Shown here: positions 8,640-19,657 of the stretch, one piece after another
How the letters are laid out: the number at the start of each line of letters is the position of its first letter
How positions within the stretch are numbered: the stretch's first letter is position 1
Origin: Opitutales bacterium
GTDB taxonomy: Bacteria; Verrucomicrobiota; Verrucomicrobiia; Opitutales; Intestinicryptomonadaceae
Assembly (NCBI GenBank): GCA_015061945.1
Contig: SUVP01000003.1
Coordinates: 186,001-250,000, forward strand
DNA length: 64,000 nucleotides
Direction: 5' to 3'
Notes under the pieces: generated by a model
Told to the model about the DNA's origin: nothing
What the model saw: the letters and a program-made list of their open reading frames with translations, nothing else
Databases searched by the model: none
Program-made: the position numbers and the translations under genes

Positions 8640-10250
8640 TTATTTCAAATTCCTGAAAGTTGCTACTGTTTGATGCAGTGGAGGGAATTGTTTGTGGGCA
8701 TTTTTTAGTACGAGTTTTACTTTATGTTTGCCGTGGGGAAGGTCGTAGACTTCGTAGAGCCAGTCTCGGCGGAATCTGTGTTCTTCAAAACTATAGTTTG
8801 CGTCTATTTGTTTCTTGCCATCGAGGAAAACTTCCACTGTTGCACAGTTGCCTTTGATATGCCATTTTTTCGACATATTCTTATGGTGAGTTGGCGTATC
8901 TGTGTTATAAATTGCAACGCCTGTGCCTTCAAATTCTATTTCTACAACTGGGTTTTCTTTTGTGATAGCAGGCAACTTTTCTCTTGAAATGTTTAAGTAT
9001 CCAGCGATTGCTCCGCTTTCGATATATTTTTCAAACACCTTTGGTATTCTCGGATTTTTGACAGTCCCAAATTCAAATCCATTTTTTTCGTAGGGAAGTG
9101 CGTCGGGTAAGACTACATCTATCTCAAGCTTTTCTTTAAAGATGTTTACCCCGTTTGACTTCAAAACATTCAAAGCGTGCATATAGCCAGTTGAATAGGT
9201 CTTCGCGAGAGTATAATTTGTGCCTCTAAAGTAATGAGTTTTTTCCACTGGTTCGATATATTTACGCCACTTTTCAGGAAGATTGGAGTATCCAGAAATT
9301 ATTGCGAGAATACCACAAGCTGTCGACGGATTGCAGTCGGAGTCTAAGCCACAACGTGTAGAAATATCTGCTGTTTTATCGAAATCTCCGTTGCCATAAA
9401 GCAACCCTATAACAACGTATGCGAGATTATACGGAGCATAAATTCCTCCCTTGCTTTGTGGTATATACTTATCGTGAAAAGTTTTCCAAGCAAGCTTCCA
9501 ATCGGTCTTATTTTCTTTGTAGTGGGCAATGATATCGTTGACGACTGCGTATGTTATACTTTCTTTTGGGAGAATTTTTGAAGCATATTCAACAACGTCT
9601 TGTGGATTATCGAGTGCAAATGCGAGCGAACACATACTCGCAATGTACGCACCGCAATAATAACCATCGCTTGCGTTAATTGCTTTGCCGGCAACTTCAG
9701 CAAACTTCAATGCAGACTTCACATTTGCAGGCGACATCAAGCCAGCGTAGTCTGATTCAATTTGGAAATCGATATCATCCGAGCGACTATTATTTCGCCA
9801 AGAAGTAGGAACATTAGGGTCTATATTGCCGTCAAAATAATTTATTCTCGCTTTTAAATTTGCACACCAAAGTTGGAAATTTGATTCAGCAAGAGCTTTC
9901 TTAAATTCTTTGCGAGGGGCGTTTAGTCCGAATTTTTCGTAGACCGACATAAATGTAATTCCCACATACAAGTCGTCATACAGAGAACCTAATACTCCGT
10001 TGATACGATTGTTTAAAGCAAATTGTTGCCAGTTTATTTTTTTATCGTCGGGAATTATTTTGTAGTTGAATTTAAACTCGGTTGGTCCACCGTATGTGCA
10101 ACCGATAAACTTACCAGCCCAACCTCCACGAATTTTGTCGTAGAGTTGCTCTTTAGTAAGTTCGATTTTTTTCGGAAGTTCGCCAGCAACCGACGTTATA
10201 GCAAAATACAGCGATGATAATCCGATTGCGATAAGTGTTTTAGCCGTCAT
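8640..10250 (-). CDS. Secreted ADP-ribosylglycohydrolase (DraG/ARH) family protein
   Basis: Metal-dependent N-ribosyl hydrolase fold, 536 residues. Residues 1-22 form a Sec signal peptide ending VAG. The catalytic part is visible: IRGGWAGKFIGCTYGG (about 42-57), the acidic pair in GSLYDDLYVG, RSDDIDFQIE, and the C-terminal metal site GLDSDCNPSTACG. About 180 further residues include a beta-rich tail (VEIEFEGTGVAIY ... HGKHKVKLVL) that resembles a carbohydrate-binding module. The signal peptide makes an intracellular DraG role unlikely. It follows a ribokinase gene by 24 bases, so release of ribose or a riboside sugar from an extracytoplasmic substrate is a reasonable inference. Exact substrate unknown. 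Confidence 0.85.
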   Translation of the reverse strand: MTAKTLIAIGLSSLYFAITSVAGELPKKIELTKEQLYDKIRGGWAGKFIGCTYGGPTEFKFNYKIIPDDKKINWQQFALNNRINGVLGSLYDDLYVGITFMSVYEKFGLNAPRKEFKKALAESNFQLWCANLKARINYFDGNIDPNVPTSWRNNSRSDDIDFQIESDYAGLMSPANVKSALKFAEVAGKAINASDGYYCGAYIASMCSLAFALDNPQDVVEYASKILPKESITYAVVNDIIAHYKENKTDWKLAWKTFHDKYIPQSKGGIYAPYNLAYVVIGLLYGNGDFDKTADISTRCGLDSDCNPSTACGILAIISGYSNLPEKWRKYIEPVEKTHYFRGTNYTLAKTYSTGYMHALNVLKSNGVNIFKEKLEIDVVLPDALPYEKNGFEFGTVKNPRIPKVFEKYIESGAIAGYLNISREKLPAITKENPVVEIEFEGTGVAIYNTDTPTHHKNMSKKWHIKGNCATVEVFLDGKKQIDANYSFEEHRFRRDWLYEVYDLPHGKHKVKLVLKNAHKQFPPLHQTVATFRNLK

Positions 10251-10274
10251 ATTTTCTCGTCCCCCATTTTAGTC

Positions 10275-11171
10275 TTATTTAGTTTTCATCAACTTCAAAA
10301 CTTCTTTTTGTGTAGCGTATGATTGTGCACCAACCTTTGTAACTTTTAAAGATGCCGCAGCGTTCGCAAATGTTATTGCTTGGTCGATTTTATCGAACAT
10401 CTTAAGACCTGCCATAAATGCACCAGTAAAACAATCGCCCGCACCTACTGTGTCTATTGGGCGAACTGAGAATGTTGAAAATCTTTGTTCGCCGTCGTTA
10501 TTAAACAATGCACAACCACGTTCGCCAAGTGTAACAATAACATTGCCGACGCCTTTTGAAAGCAACGATTCTGCCGCAGTTTTCATCGATGTAAAGCCAC
10601 GTTGAACTTGCAAGATTTCGATTTCATTTGGTACGAGCCAATCTACATTTTTCAAAATTTCATCTGAAAGAAGTTTTGCTGGGGCAGGTGTTAGGATTGT
10701 CGTGCAACCTGCTTTTTTTGCGAGTTTCAAACCTTCTTCAACAGTATCAATATTTGTTTCGAGCTGGAATGCGACGTGTGAGAATTGCGAGAAATCAATA
10801 CTCTGCATATCTGCTGGCGAAAGTTTCAAGTTTGCACCAGGAGCAACTGTGATAATATTCTGACCTTCTTTGCCCACTGTAATCAACGCAACGCCAGTGT
10901 GCGAGCCTTTGAAAATTTTGACAAGCGAAGTGTCCATTCCTTTATTTTGCAGATATGCGAGATAATCGCGACCTATACTGTCGTCGCCCATTCCAGCACA
11001 GAAGAGAGTGCCTTCGTACAAAGTCTTTGCAGCCATTGCTTGATTTGCACCTTTACCACCTTCGTGTTGAGCAAAAACTCCACCGAGGACTGTTTCGCCC
11101 ACGCGTGGGATTTTTGGTGATTTAACAACCATATCCATATTTGCACTACCGATTACTAATATCTTTTTCAT
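10275..11171 (-). CDS. rbsK: Ribokinase
   Basis: PfkB-family sugar kinase, phosphorylating D-ribose to ribose-5-phosphate in the cytoplasm. Seen: N-terminal IGSANMDMVVKSPKIPRVGET, the sugar-binding HEGGKGANQAMAA (about 36-49), the internal MGDDSIGRDYL, and the C-terminal anion-hole/base motif DTVGAGDCFTGAF. Its 298 residues are normal. It is the first gene of a two-gene unit with the secreted ADP-ribosylglycohydrolase, which would supply ribose if that enzyme cleaves ribosides. No ribose transporter is seen nearby, so another pfkB-type sugar cannot be excluded. Confidence 0.92.
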   Translation of the reverse strand: MKKILVIGSANMDMVVKSPKIPRVGETVLGGVFAQHEGGKGANQAMAAKTLYEGTLFCAGMGDDSIGRDYLAYLQNKGMDTSLVKIFKGSHTGVALITVGKEGQNIITVAPGANLKLSPADMQSIDFSQFSHVAFQLETNIDTVEEGLKLAKKAGCTTILTPAPAKLLSDEILKNVDWLVPNEIEILQVQRGFTSMKTAAESLLSKGVGNVIVTLGERGCALFNNDGEQRFSTFSVRPIDTVGAGDCFTGAFMAGLKMFDKIDQAITFANAAASLKVTKVGAQSYATQKEVLKLMKTK

Positions 11172-11284
11172 AAATTTTTTTCCTTTTTTCTCATTTTATT
11201 GTCGAACATTCTTTTATACAAGTAACAAAAAAGTCAATAGCTAAAGAGCGATTTTTTTAAATTTATTTTTGCGATATTAACTTT

Positions 11285-12148
11285 TTATTTCAGATTGTTT
11301 CTGAAGAATTTTCTTTGTTTGCGGACAAGTGCGATTGTGTTTGCTTGAATTTCTTTCTGAAGTTCCGATAAATCGCTCTTGTTTTCTCGAATAAATGCGA
11401 TTGTTTCACGATATCCTATTGCCGACGATGCTGACGGATTTTCCAATATGCCCGATTCAATCAGACTCTTTGTTTCGTCGACAATGCCGTCGTCAATCAT
11501 TTGTTTTGTACGCAGTTGAATTCTCGCAAAAAGTTGTTCATCGGGGAAGTCGAGAATAGTGAGGTTGCGTTCAAAGTCGCCAAGTGGACATGGCAATTTT
11601 TTGAAATCGTCAAGGAGTTGTTGGGCTGATTTTCCCGAAGCCAAACATCTTTGATATGCGTTTTTGACACGTCGTGGATTGAGAATATCCACGCATTGTG
11701 GAGCGTTGGGGTCGAGTTCAAGTAGGGCTTGTCTCAAACCTTCGTCGCCAGATTGAAGTTCTATTTCATCTGCCTTACGCAGTACTTCGTCGGGGATTTC
11801 AAGGTTATCGGTAACTGCCGAAAACCACGCTTTCAGATAAAATCCACTACCACCTGCAATTATTGGTTGTTTGCCTCTTTGCAAAATATCGGCGAGAGCT
11901 TTTTTTGCGTGTTCGATATATTTGCTGACATCAAATTTTTGCGATACATCGGATACATCAATCAAGTGATGTTTAACCCTCTCTTGCTCGTATTTTGTGG
12001 GCTTTGCGGAGCCGATATCCATTCCTTTATACACCAAAACGCTATCGCAAGAAATTATTTCTCCGTCGACTTTTTCAGCGAGTTCTATTGCGGTGGATGT
12101 TTTTCCACAACACGTCGGACCAGTGATTATTGTGATTGGGATTTTCAT
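11285..12148 (-). CDS. miaA: tRNA dimethylallyltransferase MiaA
   Basis: Transfers the dimethylallyl group to A37 of tRNAs that read UNN codons. Seen: P-loop ITGPTCCGKTSTAIELAE (usually GPTASGKT), the DSVLVYKGMDIGSAKPT segment (canonical DSxQxYrgmdigTaKP), HHLIDV, and GGSGFYLKAW (canonical GGTGLY). About 287 residues from the ATG at 12148, which overlaps the nth stop as ATGA; a longer frame to 12178 would run inside nth. Translational coupling with nth is likely. Confidence 0.95.
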   Translation of the reverse strand: MKIPITIITGPTCCGKTSTAIELAEKVDGEIISCDSVLVYKGMDIGSAKPTKYEQERVKHHLIDVSDVSQKFDVSKYIEHAKKALADILQRGKQPIIAGGSGFYLKAWFSAVTDNLEIPDEVLRKADEIELQSGDEGLRQALLELDPNAPQCVDILNPRRVKNAYQRCLASGKSAQQLLDDFKKLPCPLGDFERNLTILDFPDEQLFARIQLRTKQMIDDGIVDETKSLIESGILENPSASSAIGYRETIAFIRENKSDLSELQKEIQANTIALVRKQRKFFRNNLK

Positions 12149-12774
12149 TTTTTGCGGAGTTTTTGGCAAATCTGACAATACGTTTCAGGCGTCTTGCAAC
12201 TGCGTGCGGAGCAGTGTTCACGTCCGTAATAAATAAGTTGCAAGTGGAGGTTGTGCCATTTTTCTTTTGGAAAGATTTTTTTCAAATCGGCTTCCGTTTG
12301 TTCGACACTTTTACCCGATGTAAATCCCCACCTTGTTGCAAGACGATGAATATGCGTGTCCACTGGAAACGCTGGCTGACCGAATGCTTGCGACATCAAT
12401 ACAGATGCCGTTTTATGCCCAACTCCTGCGAGTGATTCAAGTTCTTCAAATGTATTTGGAACTTCGCCACCATATTTTTTGCATAGCGTTTGCGACATCA
12501 ATTTTATATTTTTCGACTTCGACGGAGCGAGTCCACAAGGGCGTATAATATCAAAAATTTCCTGTTCGGAAAGTTTCGACATTTCCTTTGCAGTGCTTGC
12601 TTTTTTAAACAAAATTGGTGTAATTTCGTTGACACGTTTATCTGTGCATTGTGCCGACAAAATCACCGCAACGAGAAATGTAAAGTTACTTGTGTGATTG
12701 AGTGGAATCGACGGATTCGGATAAAGTGCGTCGAGCCTTTCAATTACAAAGTTAGCTTTTTGTTTGATTGTCAT
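12145..12774 (-). CDS. nth: Endonuclease III (Nth), DNA glycosylase/AP lyase
   Basis: Removes oxidised pyrimidines and cleaves AP sites. Seen: ILSAQCTDKRVNEI, the helix-hairpin-helix with catalytic Lys LAGVGHKTASV, and the catalytic Asp in PVDTHIHRLATRWG. The C-terminal four cysteines that should hold the [4Fe-4S] cluster are spaced C-X4-C-X6-C-X2-C (HCSARSC...YCQIC), not the E. coli C-X6-C-X2-C-X5-C; a similar layout may occur in other lineages, so a cluster is still possible. 209 residues. The ATG lies directly on the lacZ-like stop codon, so it is probably co-transcribed with that gene and with miaA. Confidence 0.94.
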   Translation of the reverse strand: MTIKQKANFVIERLDALYPNPSIPLNHTSNFTFLVAVILSAQCTDKRVNEITPILFKKASTAKEMSKLSEQEIFDIIRPCGLAPSKSKNIKLMSQTLCKKYGGEVPNTFEELESLAGVGHKTASVLMSQAFGQPAFPVDTHIHRLATRWGFTSGKSVEQTEADLKKIFPKEKWHNLHLQLIYYGREHCSARSCKTPETYCQICQKLRKK

Positions 12775-16605
<3,831 letters not shown>

Positions 16606-16681
16606 TCAACGCAAAAAAAATTAATGAATAAAGAAAGAAGAACGAGAATAAAAAAGTAGAGATATAATGTAAAAAATATAA

Positions 16682-16710
16682 TTGACTAAAATCTGAAAAA
16701 TTGGGATAAA
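16682..16710 (+). promoter_or_regulatory. Sigma-70-type promoter of tRNA-Thr
   Basis: TTGACT at 16682-16687 and GATAAA at 16705-16710 with a 17-base spacer. Start of transcription would be about 16717, some 11 bases before the tRNA. Confidence 0.6.
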
Positions 16711-16727
16711 AGGAGCTTTAAAACATC

Positions 16728-16800
16728 GCCGGAATAGCTCAGTTGGTAGAGCAACGCTTTCGTAAAGCGTGGGTCGTCGGTTCGAGTCCGATTTCCGGCT
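16728..16800 (+). tRNA. tRNA-Thr (anticodon CGT)
   Basis: Acceptor GCCGGAA/TTCCGGC, D-arm TAGCTCAGTTGGTAGAGCA, anticodon stem ACGCT/AGCGT around TTCGTAA (anticodon CGT, reads ACG), T-arm GTCGG/CCGAT with TTCGAGT. Discriminator T; CCA is not encoded. Confidence 0.97.
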
Positions 16801-16811
16801 GTGATGTAATT

Positions 16812-16838
16812 AGCCTGTAAATTTTTACAGGCTTTATT
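16812..16838 (+). terminator. Terminator of tRNA-Thr
   Basis: Perfect 10-bp stem AGCCTGTAAA/TTTACAGGCT with a TT loop, followed by TTATTTG, starting 12 bases after the tRNA. Confidence 0.85.
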
Positions 16839-17006
16839 TGTATCTTGGTTTTATCGAATAATGACCAATGTAGAATGTTTATCAACGCTCGTTTAATCCT
16901 ATTGACACTCCCTTAAATTAAGTATTCTATTGGAAATGTTAAAATAATACAATCTGCAAGAATGATTTATTTATCAATTTATAATCTATAAATATTAGAG
17001 GAAATT

Positions 17007-17840
17007 ATGAAAAATATTATCAAAATTCTTATCGGGATATTCGTGTTGTTCTCGCTTGTTGCGTGTGCATCATTAGATTCTAAACCGAAACAACCAAGAA
17101 AAATTGCTGTTCAAATGTGGTCGTTGCACGACGTATCTTTGAAAGAAGCTTTGGAAAAATTGAAAGGCTTAGATATCGATGGTGTGGAGTGTTATCCAAA
17201 CCAAAAGATTGGTGGAAAATATCCAAATGTGCCGTTTAATCAAAATATCACCGCCGAACAAAAAGAATATGTTAAGCAGTTGTTCAAAGATAATGGCTTG
17301 AAAATGGTTTCATTTGGGGTCGCAAAAGGCGAAAAGGAAGATGTTATCGAAGCTCTTTGTAAGTTCGTTTCAGAATTTGGGGTAAAGCGTATTATCACCG
17401 AAGACCGTGTTCTCGCATTTCCTCTCTGGCAAAAGTATGGCGAAAAATATGGTATTACAATGTGTCTGCACCACCACGCTCTCGACGCATACAATCAGTA
17501 TTACGATACATACGTTGTCAACAAATACACCGCACCATACAGCAGAATCAAATCAAATCCTGACGTTGGGCATTGGGTTCGTTCGAACATCAGTGCGGTT
17601 CAAAGCATAAAAGATTTAAAGGGAAACATCGGATCGATTCACATCAAAGATGAAGACGCTTACGGAAAAATGGATAGCAAGGCAAAAATTTTGGGTGAAG
17701 GTTTTGTGAACATACCTGAAATTCTTAAAGAGCTCGATAAACAGGGCTACGACGGCTACTTTGTTATCGAGTACGAAGATCAGTGGGGCAAAAATGTTCC
17801 TTTGATTAAAGCATGTGTCGATTATTTGAGAAAAAATTAG
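17007..17840 (+). CDS. Lipoprotein of the sugar phosphate isomerase/epimerase (xylose isomerase-like TIM barrel) family
   Basis: 277 residues. A type II signal peptide ends in the lipobox LVAC with lipidated Cys20, followed by S/D, so it is exported and lipid-anchored. The rest is an AP-endonuclease-2/IolE-like TIM barrel: KIAVQMWSLHDVSLKEALEKLK, GVECYPNQ, ITMCLHHH (about 151-158), NPDVGHW, SIHIKDEDAYG and GYFVIEYEDQW, which supply the usual Glu/His/Asp metal ligands. Such secreted isomerase-like proteins are common next to glycan-use genes in Verrucomicrobiota and Bacteroidota. Substrate unknown. A good ribosome site (AGAGGAAATT) precedes the ATG. A TTGACA at 16902-16907 is the best promoter candidate. 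A terminator follows at once. Confidence 0.85.
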   Translation: MKNIIKILIGIFVLFSLVACASLDSKPKQPRKIAVQMWSLHDVSLKEALEKLKGLDIDGVECYPNQKIGGKYPNVPFNQNITAEQKEYVKQLFKDNGLKMVSFGVAKGEKEDVIEALCKFVSEFGVKRIITEDRVLAFPLWQKYGEKYGITMCLHHHALDAYNQYYDTYVVNKYTAPYSRIKSNPDVGHWVRSNISAVQSIKDLKGNIGSIHIKDEDAYGKMDSKAKILGEGFVNIPEILKELDKQGYDGYFVIEYEDQWGKNVPLIKACVDYLRKN

Positions 17841-17863
17841 TAAATAATTATAACAACAAAAAT

Positions 17864-17892
17864 TTGAGGGTGTAACACACCCTTAATTTTTG
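17864..17892 (+). terminator. Terminator of the lipoprotein gene, running into the CRISPR array
   Basis: Stem AGGGTGT/ACACCCT (extended by TTG/TAA) around AAC at 17864-17886, followed by TTTTT at 17887-17891. The T-run forms the first bases of CRISPR repeat 1. Confidence 0.72.
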
Positions 17893-18252
17893 ACTTTACA
17901 ACAAATTGTTCTTTCTTAAATTTATTCCGTGAAGTACGCAAAGAACGCCGTGCGTTTTGACTTTACAACAAATTGTTCTTTCTTAAATCCAGCTTTGATA
18001 TTGTGCGATGTCGGAACATGTTTTGACTTTACAACAAATTGTTCTTTTTTAAATTGCTGGAGCAAAAATCAGAGGCAACACTGCAGTTTTGACTTTACAA
18101 CAAATTGTTCTTTTTTAAATTGCTTATCTCGAACTCACAAACAAAAGCATTGTTTTGACTTTACAACAAATTGTTCTTTTTTAAATTGTTCGATATATCT
18201 GTTGTGTTCTGGGATTAGTTTTGACTTTACAACAAATTGTTCTTTTTTAAAT
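17887..18252 (+). CRISPR. Type II-C CRISPR array, six repeats and five spacers
   Basis: Six copies of a 35-36-base repeat (GTTTTGACTTTACAAC, then AAATTGTTCTTTTTTAAAT) start at 17887, 17954, 18020, 18086, 18152 and 18218, a period of 66 (67 for the first). Spacers are about 30-32 bases and all differ. Repeats 1 and 2 carry TTCTTAAAT instead of TTTTTAAAT, and repeat 1 has T for the first G, so the left end is the more diverged one. The repeat contains a short palindrome AACAA-A-TTGTT. Pairing with the anti-repeat at 18297-18316 shows that crRNAs are read on the plus strand. TTGACT inside each repeat could act as a -35 element, as repeat-borne promoters are known in type II-C, but the match is weak. 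Confidence 0.97.
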
Positions 18253-18257
18253 TAGTG

Positions 18258-18286
18258 TTGACATAATAGAATAAATAGTCGATACT
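18258..18286 (+). promoter_or_regulatory. tracrRNA promoter
   Basis: Consensus -35 TTGACA (18258-18263), 17-base spacer, and -10 GATACT (18281-18286). Predicted start about 18293, just before the anti-repeat. Confidence 0.75.
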
Positions 18287-18292
18287 TAGATT

Positions 18293-18373
18293 ATAATTTA
18301 GTTGTAAAGTCTTAACTGATATTGCCAAATTTTATGCTCTGCATAGCACCTTGAAATTTGGCATTTATTTTTT
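18293..18373 (+). ncRNA. tracrRNA of the type II-C system
   Basis: About 80 nt. The anti-repeat GTTGTAAAGTC (18301-18311) is fully complementary to GACTTTACAAC of the CRISPR repeat. AAC (18314-18316) pairs with the first GTT of the repeat after a two-base internal bulge (UU/UU), and AATTT (18295-18299) adds further pairs to AAATT with one bulged A. This lower stem, bulge and upper stem is the standard crRNA:tracrRNA layout. It is followed by a nested hairpin: outer stem GCCAAATTT (18324-18332)/AAATTTGGC (18354-18362), inner stem ATGC/GCAT, then a T-rich tail that ends transcription. It has its own promoter, and its terminator meets the cas2 3' end. Confidence 0.88.
18324..18373 (+). terminator. 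tracrRNA terminator hairpin
   Basis: Nine-bp stem GCCAAATTT/AAATTTGGC with inner ATGC-TCT-GCAT, followed by TTTATTTTTTAT. It overlaps the last bases of the convergent cas2 gene (stop at 18372). Confidence 0.75.
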
Positions 18374-18773
18374 ATATGAACAGAGATTGGTCGTTATCAG
18401 TCTCTGTTTTATTGTTTGTATTAGAGTTCATTAATGAGTCAAAGAATTCTATTTGGTCGGGGACCTTTTCGATCTTTTTAGGCTTTCTGCATATAAGTTC
18501 ACTCATACCCCATTGCCTATCTGTAAAAAATAAAAGACGTATATCTCCTGTTGTCGGAGCATAGCTTTTTACTCGATCGTAGTATTTTGTCATTCGTTCA
18601 AGTGATACACATGGACGAGAGTATACAGAGTATTGTATCATTATAAACCCATCGTCTAACAAGGCTTTTCTAAATCGATTAGCTTCCTTGCGTTCTTCTT
18701 CTAAAAGAACTGGTAGATCAAATATTGCCATTAACCATCCCATTCTGAACGGACTTTTCTTTTCGTTTTTCAT
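18372..18773 (-). CDS. cas2: CRISPR-associated endoribonuclease Cas2
   Basis: 133 residues; joins Cas1 in the spacer-integration complex. Ferredoxin-like fold with the conserved strand MGWLMAIFDLPV (Asp19 is the usual metal-binding residue), then EEERKEANRFRKALLDDGFIMIQYSVYSR, typical of the type II Cas2 family. The charged C-terminal tail (about 110-133, Asn/Thr-rich) is longer than usual. Its ATG overlaps the cas1 stop as TAATG, so it is translated with cas1. Last gene of the cas9-cas1-cas2 operon. Confidence 0.95.
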   Translation of the reverse strand: MKNEKKSPFRMGWLMAIFDLPVLLEEERKEANRFRKALLDDGFIMIQYSVYSRPCVSLERMTKYYDRVKSYAPTTGDIRLLFFTDRQWGMSELICRKPKKIEKVPDQIEFFDSLMNSNTNNKTETDNDQSLFI

Positions 18774-19657
18774 TAATCAAGTTTTGGTGTCCAAATATAA
18801 TCGGCTTTTTTATATCTATAAGCATTTGCAACACTTTCGCAGACAATGTCTGATGCGTCCAAGAGTTTTATAGTTGCTCGTCCTTTTCTTACCCGATAAT
18901 CCTTTAAAAATCTTCCAAAAAATACAGACCACAACTTTATTGTTGGTTGATCTGTTGATAGCATAAACTTGTACAGGGCGTAATCAACAAATGCTCTAAA
19001 TGGTTCTATAATGTCATATACAAGGGGCGTGTTTCTATAGTATGTTTTATGGTTAACGCCTAATAGGTAATTTAATCCGGCAACAATTATACTTCTGTGG
19101 ATAATTCCCCCCATAATACCATAGCCATAGTTTAAGAATATATTTATTTTAGAAGTTTCGTCTTCGGGATTTCTACGTTGCCCATATTCGCCTAATTGTG
19201 GGAAATAATGTTTCCAATATTCACGGGCAAACCATGCTTCGTTTAATTCTACTTTTGGGCTTGAAAACATTTTTTCTATTCTTGAATTTTTTATTCCTAT
19301 TAATTTTAAACAATTAACATTATTTTCTATTTTGGAAAATAGAAGTCTTCGCCATATCGCAGAGTTTAAATTTTTATTACCCGAAGATTGATTTAAAACT
19401 ACTCGTGTATCGTATGTACGCTGATTTGGGGTTGTTATTCCAACAGGTTTAAAATTTTTACAATGGATCATTATTGCATCAGCGTCAGTTAAGGCAGAGA
19501 TGACAGCACCACTTATTGCAGTTGTTTCGTTTAATAAAACAACTGCACGCAGATCCTCTATTGCTATTTTTCCAATAACTTCGTTATTTTTCTTACAGAC
19601 TAATAGACCACGCTCTTTACTGAGTTTGCATCCGTTAATATATGATAACTCATTAAT
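18773..19657 (-). CDS. cas1: CRISPR-associated endonuclease/integrase Cas1, start codon non-standard or frameshifted
   Basis: Integrase of the adaptation complex. The first in-frame ATG is at 19471 (232 residues), but the same frame stays open and Cas1-like for about 62 codons upstream: ERGLLVC, then GKIAIEDLRAVVLL, matching the usual N-terminal beta-domain. With it the length is about 294, normal for type II Cas1. No ATG, GTG or TTG exists in that stretch; the only candidates are ATT at 19657 or a frameshift. The ATG that overlaps the cas9 stop (TAATG, 19655-19651) opens a different frame of 17 codons beginning MSYHIL. Catalytic residues are present: Glu in NEAWFAREYW, His in GVNHKTYY, Glu in YDIIEPFRAFVD. 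So the protein core looks functional, but whether the 5' end is intact is open. Confidence 0.88.
   Translation of the reverse strand: MNELSYINGCKLSKERGLLVCKKNNEVIGKIAIEDLRAVVLLNETTAISGAVISALTDADAIMIHCKNFKPVGITTPNQRTYDTRVVLNQSSGNKNLNSAIWRRLLFSKIENNVNCLKLIGIKNSRIEKMFSSPKVELNEAWFAREYWKHYFPQLGEYGQRRNPEDETSKINIFLNYGYGIMGGIIHRSIIVAGLNYLLGVNHKTYYRNTPLVYDIIEPFRAFVDYALYKFMLSTDQPTIKLWSVFFGRFLKDYRVRKGRATIKLLDASDIVCESVANAYRYKKADYIWTPKLD

Noticed and set aside
17929-18255. Open frame of 108 codons with repeated FDFTTNCSFLN
   Set aside because: It is the CRISPR repeat translated in one frame; spacing and repeats show an array, not a gene.
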